The translations under genes were made by a program, and so were the position numbers. Positions 19,626 through 28,916 of a DNA stretch of 64,000 nt are shown in pieces. The notes under the pieces are model-generated. The model searched no databases and had not been told where the DNA came from. It saw nothing but the letters and a program-made list of their open reading frames with translations. Source of the stretch: Vibrio sp. HB236076 (GTDB lineage: Bacteria; Pseudomonadota; Gammaproteobacteria; Enterobacterales; Vibrionaceae); assembly GCF_040957575.1 (NCBI RefSeq), contig NZ_CP162601.1, positions 992,001 to 1,056,000 on the forward strand. Direction: 5' to 3'. The number at the start of each line of letters is the position of its first letter. Positions within the stretch are counted from its first letter, which is position 1.

Positions 19626-20252
19626 ATGAAAGTTGTAGAAGTGATGCACCCATTAGTGAAGCACAAGGTGGGCTTGTTGCGTGAAGGGGATATTAGTACC
19701 AAGCGTTTTCGCGAATTAGCGACCGAAGTTGGCAGTTTGCTCACTTATGAAGCCACCTCTGATTTTGAAATGGAAAAAGTGACCATTGATGGTTGGAATG
19801 GCCCGGTGGAAGTCGATCAAATCAAAGGCAAAAAAGTGACAGTGGTACCGATTTTGCGCGCTGGCTTGGGCATGATGGATGGCGTGTTAGAGCATATGCC
19901 AAGCGCTAGGATCAGTGTTGTTGGGGTTTACCGCGACGAAGAGACACTCGAGCCGGTCCCTTACTTTAATAAATTGGCATCCAATATTGATGAGCGTATT
20001 GCCCTGGTTGTTGATCCTATGTTGGCAACTGGCGGCTCTATGATTGCGACGATCGATCTATTAAAAGAGCAAGGATGTCAATCTATCAAGGTATTGGTGC
20101 TTGTGGCGGCGCCGGAAGGGATCGAAGCACTTGAAAAAGCTCACCCAGACATCGAGTTGTATACCGCGGCTATCGATAGCAAGCTCAACGAGCAAGGGTA
20201 TATCGTTCCCGGTCTTGGTGATGCGGGCGATAAGATCTTTGGTACTAAGTGA
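19626..20252 (+). CDS. upp: Uracil phosphoribosyltransferase
   Basis: Upp converts uracil and PRPP to UMP in pyrimidine salvage. It has 208 residues and near-collinear agreement with the E. coli protein: [13 protein letters not shown] near the start, [11 protein letters not shown], the PRPP-binding segment [10 protein letters not shown] near residues 130-139, and the uracil-binding [20 protein letters not shown] C-terminus. ATG 19626 gives the family start MKVVEV; ATG 19620 and TTG 19611 are also in frame, and GGAGA precedes them. It is convergent with uraA, its permease. Confidence 0.97.
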   Translation: MKVVEVMHPLVKHKVGLLREGDISTKRFRELATEVGSLLTYEATSDFEMEKVTIDGWNGPVEVDQIKGKKVTVVPILRAGLGMMDGVLEHMPSARISVVGVYRDEETLEPVPYFNKLASNIDERIALVVDPMLATGGSMIATIDLLKEQGCQSIKVLVLVAAPEGIEALEKAHPDIELYTAAIDSKLNEQGYIVPGLGDAGDKIFGTK

Positions 20253-20311
20253 TCCTTTCTCACTGAGCGATTGAAGGGGTTGTTATTTAAGACAATCTCG
20301 CTGTGTTAAGA

Positions 20312-20343
20312 AAAAACCGCCGCGATTGATACGGCGGTTTTTT
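20312..20343. terminator. Bidirectional terminator between upp and uraA
   Basis: AAAAACCGCCG (20312-20322) pairs with CGGCGGTTTTT (20332-20342) over a 9-nt loop, with A and T runs on the two sides. It serves two convergent genes. Confidence 0.92.
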
Positions 20344-20362
20344 TATTCAATATTTGTGCTTG

Positions 20363-21607
20363 CTAGCGGTCTTGATTTGGAACCGTATCAGCAATGTGAT
20401 TGTCACCGATATCTCGTGGCAAGATCTGATTGAGTAAAATCGCCACAATGCCACATAAGCTTACCCCTTGCAGACTAAACTCACCAATGCCGAAAGCCAT
20501 CCCCCCTAAGCCAAACACCAAGGTCACCCCGACAATGACTAAATTCCTGGATTTAGAGAGATCGACTTGATTTTTTATTAATGTATTGAGGCCAACGGTG
20601 GCAATGGAGCCAAACAGTAAAATCATAATACCGCCCATGACAGGCACCGGAATGGTTTGCAGTAATGCACCTAACTTAGCCACGAGTGCCAAGACAATGG
20701 CACTGACCGCTGCCCATGTCATGATCACAGGGTTAAACGCTTTGGTGAGCATCACTGCACCGGTCACTTCGCTGTAAGTGGTATTCGGTGGGGCTCCCAA
20801 ACAGGCTGCCGCCATCGTCGCCACGCCATCACCGGATAAGGTGCGGTGTAAGCCGGGCTTTTTTAGGTAGTCTTTATTGGTGACTTGAGAAATCGCCAAC
20901 ATGTCGCCAACGTGTTCTACCGCAGGGGCAATGGCAACCGGGATCATAAATAAAACCGCATTGAGGTTGAACTCTGGCGCTGTAAAATTGGGCAGTGCTA
21001 ACCAGGCTGCTTGCGTGACCGGGGTAAAATCAACAATACCAAAAGACAAGCTCAAAGCATAGCCAGCTAAAATACCACCAAAAATAGGCAAAAGTTTAAA
21101 CCAACCTTTGGCGAATACACTGATGGCGATGGTTGTGAGCAGGGCCGTGGCAGAAACCCAAAGTGATAGTTGATGGTCGATAAGCTGTGCTGAACCATCA
21201 CCGGTTTTACCCAGTGCCATGTTAACGGCGACGGGCGCCAAGCCAAGCCCGATGACCATAATCACTGGCCCTACAACGACAGGAGGCAGCAAGTGGTGAA
21301 TAAACCCCGCGCCCTTTGCTTTGATAATTCCCCCCAAGATGACATAGACCGCTCCAGCGGCCATCAAGCCTCCCATGGTGGCGGCGATCCCCCACGTTTG
21401 CGTGCCGTAGAGAATTGGAGCGATAAAAGCAAAAGAAGAAGCAAGAAAAATCGGCACTTGTCGGCGAGTCATCAATTGAAATAACAAGGTCCCTAACCCA
21501 GCACCAAACAAGGCCACGTTGGGATCCAATCCGGTCAGTAAGGGGACTAATACCAAAGCCCCAAATGCGACAAACAGCATTTGGGTGCCTAAAATCATAT
21601 TTTTCAT
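20363..21607 (-). CDS. uraA: Uracil permease (uracil:proton symporter)
   Basis: UraA brings uracil into the cell for Upp. The 414-residue protein is almost wholly hydrophobic, with about 12-14 membrane segments. Family signatures include AFGALVLVPLLTGLDP near the start, the central PVAIAPAVEHVGDMLAIS with the substrate-binding Glu and His, and GAPPNTTYSEVTGAV. ATG 21607 is chosen because GAGGAAG lies seven bases upstream; a GTG two codons earlier is also in frame. E. coli has the same upp-uraA pair, but there in one operon; here the two genes converge. Confidence 0.95.
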   Translation of the reverse strand: MKNMILGTQMLFVAFGALVLVPLLTGLDPNVALFGAGLGTLLFQLMTRRQVPIFLASSFAFIAPILYGTQTWGIAATMGGLMAAGAVYVILGGIIKAKGAGFIHHLLPPVVVGPVIMVIGLGLAPVAVNMALGKTGDGSAQLIDHQLSLWVSATALLTTIAISVFAKGWFKLLPIFGGILAGYALSLSFGIVDFTPVTQAAWLALPNFTAPEFNLNAVLFMIPVAIAPAVEHVGDMLAISQVTNKDYLKKPGLHRTLSGDGVATMAAACLGAPPNTTYSEVTGAVMLTKAFNPVIMTWAAVSAIVLALVAKLGALLQTIPVPVMGGIMILLFGSIATVGLNTLIKNQVDLSKSRNLVIVGVTLVFGLGGMAFGIGEFSLQGVSLCGIVAILLNQILPRDIGDNHIADTVPNQDR

Positions 21608-21836
21608 GCACACTTCCTCAATAATTAACAGTTGGCGGGGATTTTAGCAGCTTGCAAACGATTGCCTAGTGAAAAATGGCAGAAAGTTTAAATAAGTTAT
21701 AATGATGATAATAAAGGGTATTGAATTATCAGCTTTCAATGGCGTTGCATTGACGTTCCTGTTTCAGGGCCGTGCGCTTGCCCAGTGAGCGTTTGTTGCT
21801 TATTATCGCCCTAGTGTGTGTCAATTTAGGATCATT

Positions 21837-23072
21837 ATGCGAGTTTTAGCTTTCGTCTTATGTGCTTTGGGGGCCTTTCCTCTTTATGCCATGAGCAATG
21901 TCAATGTATACCAAACTCAAGTCGCAGTCAGTGATGAGCAAAGCAGTAGCGCCCATCAAGCGCGCAAGCAGGGAATGGAGCAAGTGCTGATTAAGGCATC
22001 CGGTGATCCTAAGATCGCCTCCAACTCTGTTATCGCCAAAGCACTCAATGACAGTGCTCGTTATCTTTCACAATTTGGCTATCAGAGTGACGATGCGTCA
22101 CAAGTGATGAGCATGAGCTTTAACGGTGAGCAAATTCGTCAATTACTGACTCAAGCTCAGGTGCCGATTTGGCCGGTTAAGCGTGAAAATATCTTGCTGT
22201 GGTGGGTGGATAATACCGAGTACGAACGCACTGTTTTGTGGGAAACCTCAGAGTCGCAGCCTTTACAAGATTTTCGACAAAGCGCAGACCAAATGGGGTT
22301 ACCGGTTAGCATTCCGGTCGGGGACTTTGATGATGTGACCGGTGTCAGCGCGGCTGATCTTTGGGGCGGTTTTGTACAAAGTATTGCTAAGGCCAGCGCA
22401 CGTTATCCGGTTGATGCGGTTTTGATTGTTAAAGCGCAAGGTGAGCAACTTCGTTGGCAGCTTTATGACGCCAAACCCAATGCGATCGCCAACACCGAGG
22501 TCAGCTTAAACGGCCAAGCGAGTGGCAGTGGCGCGGCAAAAGACATTGTCGCCAGGCTCAGCCGTTATTACGCTCAAAAAAATGGCTTGACCTTAACCAC
22601 AACATCGGACTTGTCGGTTGATATTCAGGTCTCTGGTATCAAAAACGCCAGTGATTTCTTTCATCTCGAGCGCGGTTTAATCACGCTTAACGCCGTTGCG
22701 AGTGCCCAAGTGACGACTTTGCGCGGTGACAGCGCTGCGTTTCGCCTCGATTTACTCACCAGCCAAACGGGCTTTTTGTCAGAGGCGACCACAAAGCTGT
22801 CCTTGACCGAATCAAGACTCTCTGACTTGACATCAAGTCAAGAGCTCTTATCTGCTGAGTCGTATCAAAATGCCAATCGCTTAGAAACCGATGCGTCATC
22901 CGTCGCCGAGGTTGAGCATAGCCAAGACGTTACAGCGCCGGCGATTGACAATCAGGCGCAAACGCGGGCGGAGCCTTCACAGGGCAACACGCAAAAGATG
23001 GCGCCAGTGGTGAACGCCCCGCAACAAGCGACGTTTGATAAACCGGATTATCGCTTCATTTGGCAAGAGTAA
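21837..23072 (+). CDS. DUF2066-type secreted or periplasmic protein, unknown function
   Basis: A 411-residue protein with a signal peptide (hydrophobic residues 3-16, cleavage near AMS). The first 150 residues resemble DUF2066: NVNVYQTQVAVSDEQ, the ARKQGMEQVLIKASGD motif and PVKRENILLWWV. The remainder is less conserved, and the last 100 residues are rich in Ser, Thr, Gln and Ala and probably disordered. ATG 21837 has AGGATC upstream; an in-frame GTG at 21816 would add seven residues before the signal peptide and is unlikely. No biochemical role is known to me. It lies where E. coli carries hda, between uraA and the arsC-like gene. Confidence 0.75.
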   Translation: MRVLAFVLCALGAFPLYAMSNVNVYQTQVAVSDEQSSSAHQARKQGMEQVLIKASGDPKIASNSVIAKALNDSARYLSQFGYQSDDASQVMSMSFNGEQIRQLLTQAQVPIWPVKRENILLWWVDNTEYERTVLWETSESQPLQDFRQSADQMGLPVSIPVGDFDDVTGVSAADLWGGFVQSIAKASARYPVDAVLIVKAQGEQLRWQLYDAKPNAIANTEVSLNGQASGSGAAKDIVARLSRYYAQKNGLTLTTTSDLSVDIQVSGIKNASDFFHLERGLITLNAVASAQVTTLRGDSAAFRLDLLTSQTGFLSEATTKLSLTESRLSDLTSSQELLSAESYQNANRLETDASSVAEVEHSQDVTAPAIDNQAQTRAEPSQGNTQKMAPVVNAPQQATFDKPDYRFIWQE

Positions 23073-23124
23073 GCTAAGCTCGCTCTGAACGCTTGACTTA
23101 CTAGTCATCTAAAACGGTGTTTCA

Positions 23125-23162
23125 ATCGCCTAAAGCGCGGAGTTGCTTTAGGCGATCTTTTA
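23125..23162 (+). terminator. Terminator after the DUF2066 gene
   Basis: ATCGCCTAAAGC (23125-23136) pairs perfectly with GCTTTAGGCGAT (23145-23156) over an 8-nt loop and is followed by CTTTT. It lies between convergent genes and may also help the wrbA-like transcript. Confidence 0.85.
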
Positions 23163-23173
23163 TCAGGGTCAAT

Positions 23174-23734
23174 TTAGCGTTTGAGGGTTTGACTGAGGCG
23201 AGCAAGACGCTGGCCTTGAGCTTTGGCCAGTTCACTTTCTTCTGTGGATAATTGACGCCCTTCACTGCAGTGACTGGCACCATAGGGTGTGCCCCCGGTT
23301 TGTGTGGTATGCAGCGCGGGCTCACTGTAGGGAAGGCCTAAGATTAGCATACCGTGGTGCAACAAGGGCAACATCATGCTTTGCAAGGTGGTTTCTTGGC
23401 CTCCGTGCAGACTGCTCGAGCCAGTAAAGACACAGGCGGGTTTGTCATTAAGCGCCCCGGAGACCCAAAGTGGGGTCGTCTGATCCCAAAAATGCTTGAG
23501 TGGGGCTGCCATATTGCCAAACCAAACGGGACTGCCCATGGCCAGGCCATCGCAGTGTTTGAGGTCGTCAAGGGTGGCAATGGGGTCTTGGGGATCACTG
23601 CTCATATCAAGAGGGGCGAGGCTACGGACAACGGCCTCACAGCCCGACACAGAATCGATACCGCGCGCGATGTGATTGGCCAGTAAGCGAGTGCGGCCAT
23701 GACGGCTAAAGTAAAGGACCAGTATTTTATTCAT
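23174..23734 (-). CDS. WrbA/NQO-type flavodoxin-fold quinone oxidoreductase
   Basis: A 186-residue flavodoxin-fold protein. The FMN phosphate loop is YFSRHGRTRLLANHIARG at 8-25; GSPVWFGNMAAPLKHFWD and the STSSLHGGQE-like GSSSLHGGQETT are typical of the WrbA family, which reduces quinones with NAD(P)H by two-electron transfer. The C-terminal GGTPYGASH motif is also WrbA-like. I do not give the symbol wrbA because several paralogues share these motifs. It overlaps the preceding arsC-like gene by four bases, so the bepA-arsC-wrbA genes likely form one minus-strand operon. Confidence 0.87.
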   Translation of the reverse strand: MNKILVLYFSRHGRTRLLANHIARGIDSVSGCEAVVRSLAPLDMSSDPQDPIATLDDLKHCDGLAMGSPVWFGNMAAPLKHFWDQTTPLWVSGALNDKPACVFTGSSSLHGGQETTLQSMMLPLLHHGMLILGLPYSEPALHTTQTGGTPYGASHCSEGRQLSTEESELAKAQGQRLARLSQTLKR

Positions 23735-24075
23735 AGTATCTCTAAAATGTTTTCCACCGGGCGGCCGATACGCGCTTGGCCATTGGCCACGACAATGGGG
23801 CGTTCGATCAATTTAGGGGTATTGGCCATCGCCAGCAGTAAGGTGTTCTGGTCGGCCTCGCGTAAGTTTTGTTGTTTGAATTCAGCTTCTTTAGTACGCA
23901 TCATTTGCGTGGCGTCGGTCAGTTTAAGAAGCGTCATGAGGTTTTGCAGCTCTTCGACAGACAGGGGGGTCTCTAAGTAGCGCACGATCTCAACCTGGTA
24001 ACCTCTTTCGGTAAGCAATTGCAAGGCTTGGCGACTTTTACTGCATCTTGGGTTGTGGTAAAGCGTAATCGACAT
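23731..24075 (-). CDS. arsC: ArsC-family reductase (YfgD-like)
   Basis: A 114-residue thioredoxin-fold protein of the glutaredoxin-dependent arsenate reductase group. The active-site Cys11 is in NPRCSKSR, and the arginine-bearing ERPIVV segment near residue 92 matches the family. It corresponds to YfgD of E. coli by its place directly after bepA. Arsenate reduction is known for plasmid ArsC but not secured for this chromosomal type, and no other ars genes are near. Twelve bases separate it from bepA. Confidence 0.85.
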   Translation of the reverse strand: MSITLYHNPRCSKSRQALQLLTERGYQVEIVRYLETPLSVEELQNLMTLLKLTDATQMMRTKEAEFKQQNLREADQNTLLLAMANTPKLIERPIVVANGQARIGRPVENILEIL

Positions 24076-24086
24076 AGGGTTTTCCG

Positions 24087-25547
24087 TTAATTTTCCAGTT
24101 GTAAAAATTGTTGCCGTTGTTGTGAGAGTTGATCGACACGAGCATCAAAACGCGCTTGTTGTAAACTGCCAATGTCAGCGAGTTGACTGGCTTGGGTGTA
24201 GTTGTTGATCGCTTGATCCCAGCGCGCTTTTAGGGCAAAGAGTTCGCCTTGCGCGGCCAGCTCTTGAGCGCGATCCCCCGTTAAACTGTATGCTTTTGAA
24301 AGCAGGTACCATCCATTGGTATCACCTGGCTGTGAGTGCGTGTAGCGCTGCAATACTGAAATGGCTTTGCTCGCTTGCTGGTGCTCAATTAACGCATTGG
24401 CATAATTAATGGTTAAAATGGGGTTTTTAGGGGTAAGGGCAAGGGCGGTTTCTAGGGTTTCGATTGCTTTGTTCGGTTGGTGCTTAGCAATCCAGAGATC
24501 GCTTAACGCATCGAGATAAAAATAATTATTGCTCTGTTGTTGGTACAATTTGGTGAGGATAGCTTGGGCTTGATCAAGCTTATTGTCATCGAGGTACACC
24601 AGTGCTTTTCCATATTGATAAGCGTCTTTAGTTTGCGCTGGTGCGTTGGCTTGGTGACGCTCTAACCAGTCAAGGGCGGCATCAGAACGCAAGCCGGCAT
24701 AGCGCACCACCACGCGAACGCGAGCGAGTGTGTAATTTAAGGATGGTTGAGGCGATACGCTGGGATATTGTTGAGCTCGATTTCGGCTATCAGTAATGCG
24801 CGACTGAGGCAAAGGGTGCGTTAATAGCATTTCAGGTGGCGTGCTCGTGTAGCGATACTCATCGGCTAAGCGACCGAAAAATTGAGGCATCGCTTGAGGG
24901 TTATAGCCCGCTTTGGCCAGGGTTTTAATGCCAAAGCGATCCGCTTCTTCCTCATTGCTGCGGGTGTAATTGATCTGGCTTTGAATGTTACCTGCGGTGG
25001 TGGCGGTCAACGCGGCGACCCCAGCTTGCGGGGCCGCAATGGCCAGTAATAGGGAACCGGCTAACGCGGCTATGGTGGCAGGAGTGCGCTGTGCTTGCGC
25101 TTCCATGCTACGCGCTAAGTGACGCTGGGTGATATGGGCGATTTCATGAGCGAGCACTGAGGCTAACTCACTTTCGGTACTGGCGTGTAAAAATAGCCCT
25201 GAGTGCAGTGCGACGTAGCCGCCAAAAAATGCAAATGCATTGATTTCACGGTTCTGAATTAAAATAAAACGAAAGGGCGTTTTCACATCATCGGCATTGG
25301 CGACTAACTTATGACCGAGTTGATTGATGTATTGATTGAGCGTTGGATCATTAATAACGGGTTGATGGCGGCGCAAAATACGCATATAAGCATCACCGTA
25401 TTGTTCTTCTTGGGCGATGGTTAAGGTTGAACTGGCCGTTGTGCCAATGTCAGGAAGGTTTAATCCATTGTCTGCATAGCCAAGGGTACTGCAAGTGATT
25501 GCTAGCATTGATAGATAAGCACCAAGGCGTTTTCTTTTGACCATCAT
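24087..25547 (-). CDS. bepA: Periplasmic M48 metalloprotease and chaperone BepA
   Basis: BepA (YfgC) degrades stalled LptD and helps outer-membrane protein assembly in the periplasm. The 486-residue protein has a signal peptide (about residues 9-25). The M48 domain carries the zinc motif HEIAHI, followed by QRH and a downstream EEADRFG with the third ligand. A TPR-rich C-terminal half follows. E. coli BepA is 487 residues, so this is full length. Two ATG codons lie in tandem at the start (25547 and 25544). It is divergent from perM with 285 bases between, as in E. coli. Confidence 0.94.
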   Translation of the reverse strand: MMVKRKRLGAYLSMLAITCSTLGYADNGLNLPDIGTTASSTLTIAQEEQYGDAYMRILRRHQPVINDPTLNQYINQLGHKLVANADDVKTPFRFILIQNREINAFAFFGGYVALHSGLFLHASTESELASVLAHEIAHITQRHLARSMEAQAQRTPATIAALAGSLLLAIAAPQAGVAALTATTAGNIQSQINYTRSNEEEADRFGIKTLAKAGYNPQAMPQFFGRLADEYRYTSTPPEMLLTHPLPQSRITDSRNRAQQYPSVSPQPSLNYTLARVRVVVRYAGLRSDAALDWLERHQANAPAQTKDAYQYGKALVYLDDNKLDQAQAILTKLYQQQSNNYFYLDALSDLWIAKHQPNKAIETLETALALTPKNPILTINYANALIEHQQASKAISVLQRYTHSQPGDTNGWYLLSKAYSLTGDRAQELAAQGELFALKARWDQAINNYTQASQLADIGSLQQARFDARVDQLSQQRQQFLQLEN

Positions 25548-25832
25548 GATAATCCACTACTCCATTTTATAACCTTTTGACCCCAGTTTTGCCGCAGAGT
25601 TTCTCTGAGATTAAGCGTATTAGGGGCGATGCCACCGACTGTTAAATTTTTATCGTTTTTTCAATTTGCTACTACCCATAGATAGGGATAATGCGTTAAA
25701 GTCGCTGTTAGTCCACAGTGATTTTTCCGCTCGTCAAGCGTGCTAAGTCATCGACATTTTTAAACTTCATATCAAGAAGATAACGAGTTTCTGTCTTGGT
25801 GTACAGGTAAGTTATCAAAGGAATTAATAACC

Positions 25833-26900
25833 ATGCTGGAAATGATCAGTCGTTGGTACAAACGTCGTTTTTCTGACCCTCATGCCGCGAGTTTGGTGGC
25901 AATATTACTTATCGGCTTTATCATTATTTACTTTTTTGGTCATTTGATTGCGCCTTTGTTGGTGGCGATAGTGTTAGCTTACTTGCTCGAGTGGCCAGTG
26001 TTGCATTTACATCGTTTTGGCGTGCCGAGAACCTTGGCTGTGGTCTCTGTCATTTTTGTCTTTGTCGGTCTGATGCTGATTGCACTGTTTGGTTTGGTGC
26101 CGACCATTTGGGGCCAGGTGGGCAATCTTATTAACGACATCCCCAACATGTACTCGGATTCACAACGCTTCATCGCCAGTTTGCCGGAGCGCTTCCCCGA
26201 AGTGGCGCATTTACAAATCGTCGAGTCGATGATCACCAATGTTAAAAACCAAGTTTTGTCGATGGGCGAGTCTGTCGTCAAGGGCTCGTTGGCGTCTTTA
26301 ATCAGCATAGCCACACTGGCTATCTATTTAATTTTAGTACCTCTCTTGGTTTTCTTCTTATTGAAGGACAAGCGAGAGATGTTGGCCATTGCCAGCGGTG
26401 TGTTGCCGAAAAATCGTCAGTTGGCTTACCAAGTCTGGTATGAAATGAACGATCAAATCTCCAACTATATACGCGGAAAAGTATTAGAGATTATCATTGT
26501 TGGCGGCGTCAGCTACGTAACGTTTGCCGTACTTGGTTTGCGATACTCTGCTTTGTTGGCCGTCGCCGTTGGTTTGTCGGTGTTAATTCCCTATATCGGC
26601 GCCGCGGTTGTGACGGTGCCTGTGGCAATGGTGGCCCTCTTTCAATGGGGCCTAACCCCTGACTTTTATTGGCTGTTAGTGGCGTACGGTATCATTCAAA
26701 CCCTTGATGGTAATGTATTGGTGCCGGTGTTGTTTTCCGAGGCGGTGAATTTACACCCCGTGGCGATCATTGTTGCCGTGCTTGTTTTTGGTGGATTATG
26801 GGGTTTTTGGGGGGTCTTTTTCGCCATTCCACTGGCCACCTTAGTCAAAGCCGTTTGGCGGGCTCTACCTAGCAATGACGACAGTCAAGTGGCCGAGTAA
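25833..26900 (+). CDS. perM: AI-2E family transporter, PerM-like
   Basis: A 355-residue inner-membrane protein with about eight hydrophobic segments and the family motif LRYSALLAVAVGLSVLIPY-type sequence near residue 230, followed by GAAVVTVPVA. E. coli PerM has the same length and the same neighbour (divergent bepA). The family includes AI-2 exporters, sodium-proton antiporters and proteins of unknown substrate, so transport is likely but the substrate is not settled. ATG 25833 follows AAAGGAATTAATAACC, a good ribosome binding site. Confidence 0.9.
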   Translation: MLEMISRWYKRRFSDPHAASLVAILLIGFIIIYFFGHLIAPLLVAIVLAYLLEWPVLHLHRFGVPRTLAVVSVIFVFVGLMLIALFGLVPTIWGQVGNLINDIPNMYSDSQRFIASLPERFPEVAHLQIVESMITNVKNQVLSMGESVVKGSLASLISIATLAIYLILVPLLVFFLLKDKREMLAIASGVLPKNRQLAYQVWYEMNDQISNYIRGKVLEIIIVGGVSYVTFAVLGLRYSALLAVAVGLSVLIPYIGAAVVTVPVAMVALFQWGLTPDFYWLLVAYGIIQTLDGNVLVPVLFSEAVNLHPVAIIVAVLVFGGLWGFWGVFFAIPLATLVKAVWRALPSNDDSQVAE

Positions 26901-26910
26901 TGCATGTGTT

Positions 26911-26946
26911 GCCCTTGCTTTGTCAAGCGCGATGACAAGCAAGGGC
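26911..26946. terminator. Strong hairpin between perM and bcp
   Basis: GCCCTTGCT plus TGTCA (26911-26925, one unpaired T) pairs with TGACA plus AGCAAGGGC (26933-26946). The hairpin is long and symmetric and lies between convergent genes. No long T run follows on either strand, so it may block or stabilise 3' ends rather than act as a classic intrinsic terminator. Confidence 0.6.
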
Positions 26947-26954
26947 GTTACGGG

Positions 26955-27422
26955 TTATTTTTGCTGTTCTAAATAATCCAAGACAACCTCATGGTGGTCT
27001 TTGGTTTTGAACTTGTTAAAAACGTGTTCAACCTTGCCGTCTTCATCGATGAGGAAGCTGGTTCTGACTACCCCCATATTTTCTCGGCCCATGAATTTTT
27101 TCAGCTGCCATACACCGTATAATTCGCACACGGCGTGTTCTTCGTCGGCGAGCAAGGCAAAGTTAAGCGCTTGCTTGGTGATAAAGTTAGTGAGTTTTTT
27201 AGGGGTATCAGGGCTAATGCCAAGAACCACGACATTATGTGCGTCCAATTCGGATTTGGTATCGCGCAACCCCTGAGCTTGAGTGGTACAACCGGGTGTC
27301 GACGCGCGCGGGTAAAAGTAAAGTAAGACTTTTTTGCCTTTAAACTCAGACAGAGTAATCGGCGTGTTGTCTTGGTTGTTCAAGGTAAAGTCGGGAGCGA
27401 CTTGTCCAGCTTCAATGGTCAT
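26955..27422 (-). CDS. bcp: Thiol peroxidase Bcp (peroxiredoxin Q)
   Basis: Bcp reduces hydrogen peroxide and alkyl hydroperoxides with thioredoxin. The 155-residue protein shows YFYPRASTPGC with the peroxidatic Cys45, followed by LGISPDTP and the C-terminal FLIDEDGKVEHVF. The position five residues after Cys45, where E. coli Bcp has its second cysteine, is Gln50 here; Cys99 is kept. It may therefore work in a one-cysteine mode or use a different partner thiol. E. coli has gcvR between bcp and dapA; here that interval has no gene. Confidence 0.95.
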   Translation of the reverse strand: MTIEAGQVAPDFTLNNQDNTPITLSEFKGKKVLLYFYPRASTPGCTTQAQGLRDTKSELDAHNVVVLGISPDTPKKLTNFITKQALNFALLADEEHAVCELYGVWQLKKFMGRENMGVVRTSFLIDEDGKVEHVFNKFKTKDHHEVVLDYLEQQK

Positions 27423-27986
27423 ATTATCAGTACCTTATGCGTTTAGCTTGCTATTATCGTGATAGCTAGGTTTTAGCGAGCGAATCAAAGCGTATTCTTG
27501 CCATATTTCACCGCGTTGTCCAGTCACTGTCTTTTATACCGTTTTGATTCAGTATGAGGTCAATGGTAGCGCAGGAAAAAAGCGTGAGAATTTTCTTATT
27601 GATACCAGAATCGTCATTGTTATTCGACAAGTGGGGGGATTAACCGCGTTATCGAGTTTTTTATCTCGCTTGGGTACTCCGCTATTTCGTGAGATGGGTA
27701 TTACGCTCATCGAAAGTGTGCGGCGGTGATCAGTAAGTGTGTTGAAACGCTCTGTGGCTAGGTCGCTGCAGGGGATGGCGCGCCATACTGCCCACGCTCT
27801 GGGCCTGTTACAAGCATTTATCGATGTTATTTTCGGTCTTATTTAGCAGGGAGTGAGCAAAGATTGAGCGCTCAATGCGCGTGTCTCTCAATATTGTTAT
27901 TTTAGCCAAAATATCACAGTGAATCTGCTTGTGTTGATGAAGTGGCTTAAAGTACCATGCTAGAACTAAAAGATAAGGAGAATAAC
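27423..27986. other. 564-base gap between bcp and dapA without a credible gene
   Basis: The only plus-strand frame of note (27544-27729, 61 codons) starts at TTG, has no ribosome binding site, and shows no family motif. No minus-strand frame of useful length is present. In E. coli this interval holds gcvR. I see no riboswitch, T-box or strong terminator. It should contain the divergent promoters of bcp and dapA. Confidence 0.6.
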
Positions 27987-28865
27987 ATGTTTTCAGGAAG
28001 TATTGTGGCCTTGGTAACGCCGTTTAAAGCCGATGGTGAAGTGGATTTCGACGGCTTGCAGCGTTTAGTAGAGTTTCATATTGAGGCGGGTTCAGACGGT
28101 TTGGTTGCGGTGGGCACCACGGGTGAATCTGCGACCTTGACCATTGAAGAGCATGTTAAAGTCGTGACTAAAATGGTTGAGTTTGCCAATGGTCGCATGC
28201 CAATTATTGCCGGTACTGGGGCAAATGCAACCCATGAATCTGTAACGTTTAGTCGCTTGCTTAACGATTCGGGGATTGCTGGCTGTTTGAGTGTGACTCC
28301 TTATTACAACAAACCTACCCAAGAAGGTTTGTATCAACACTATAAAGCCATTGCTGAAGTCAGTGATGTGCCGCAAATTCTTTACAATGTTCCGGGCCGA
28401 ACTGCGGTTGATATGCTGCCTGAAACCGTCGCTCGCCTGGCCGAGATCGATAACATCGTTGCGCTTAAAGATGCGACCGGAGATGTTAGCCGAGTTGCAA
28501 AACACCGTGAACTTTGTGGCAAAGAATTTATCTTACTCAGTGGTGATGACGCGACTGGACTCGAGTTTGTCAAACTTGGCGGTCAGGGCGTGATCTCTGT
28601 CACCAACAATGTGGCGGCCAAAGCCATGGCAGACATGATGCATTTAGCCTTAAATGGTGACTTTGAACAAGCTGAAGCGATTAACCAACGTTTGATGGGG
28701 CTTCACAAAGGTTTATTTGTTGAATCGAGTCCAATTCCAGTGAAATGGGCAGCCCAACGCTTGGGACTCATTGATGATGGATCACTTCGCTTACCATTGA
28801 CCCAGCTAACGCAAGCGCATCAACCCACCGTTGAACAAGCGCTAAAGCAAGCGGGTTTACTTTAA
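27987..28865 (+). CDS. dapA: 4-hydroxy-tetrahydrodipicolinate synthase
   Basis: DapA condenses pyruvate with aspartate semialdehyde, the first committed step to lysine and diaminopimelate. It has 292 residues, the same as E. coli. Motifs: [10 protein letters not shown] near 42-51, [16 protein letters not shown] with the catalytic Tyr, and the Schiff-base lysine in [13 protein letters not shown] 27987 has AAGGAG six bases upstream; the ATG at 27957 would add ten residues without a binding site. It precedes bamC, as in E. coli. Confidence 0.97.
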   Translation: MFSGSIVALVTPFKADGEVDFDGLQRLVEFHIEAGSDGLVAVGTTGESATLTIEEHVKVVTKMVEFANGRMPIIAGTGANATHESVTFSRLLNDSGIAGCLSVTPYYNKPTQEGLYQHYKAIAEVSDVPQILYNVPGRTAVDMLPETVARLAEIDNIVALKDATGDVSRVAKHRELCGKEFILLSGDDATGLEFVKLGGQGVISVTNNVAAKAMADMMHLALNGDFEQAEAINQRLMGLHKGLFVESSPIPVKWAAQRLGLIDDGSLRLPLTQLTQAHQPTVEQALKQAGLL

Positions 28866-28879
28866 TTAGAATGTAAAGA

Positions 28880-28898
28880 CTGGGGTGTTGTGCCCCAG
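28880..28898 (+). other. Hairpin between dapA and bamC
   Basis: CTGGGG (28880-28885) pairs with CCCCAG (28893-28898) over a 7-nt loop. No T run follows, so it is more likely an mRNA processing or stability element than a terminator. bamC starts 18 bases later. Confidence 0.5.
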
Positions 28899-28916
28899 TG
28901 TGTATTAGGAGTTACA

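Noticed and set aside
27544..27729. 61-codon frame in the bcp-dapA gap
   Set aside because: TTG start, no ribosome binding site, no recognisable motif; treated as chance.
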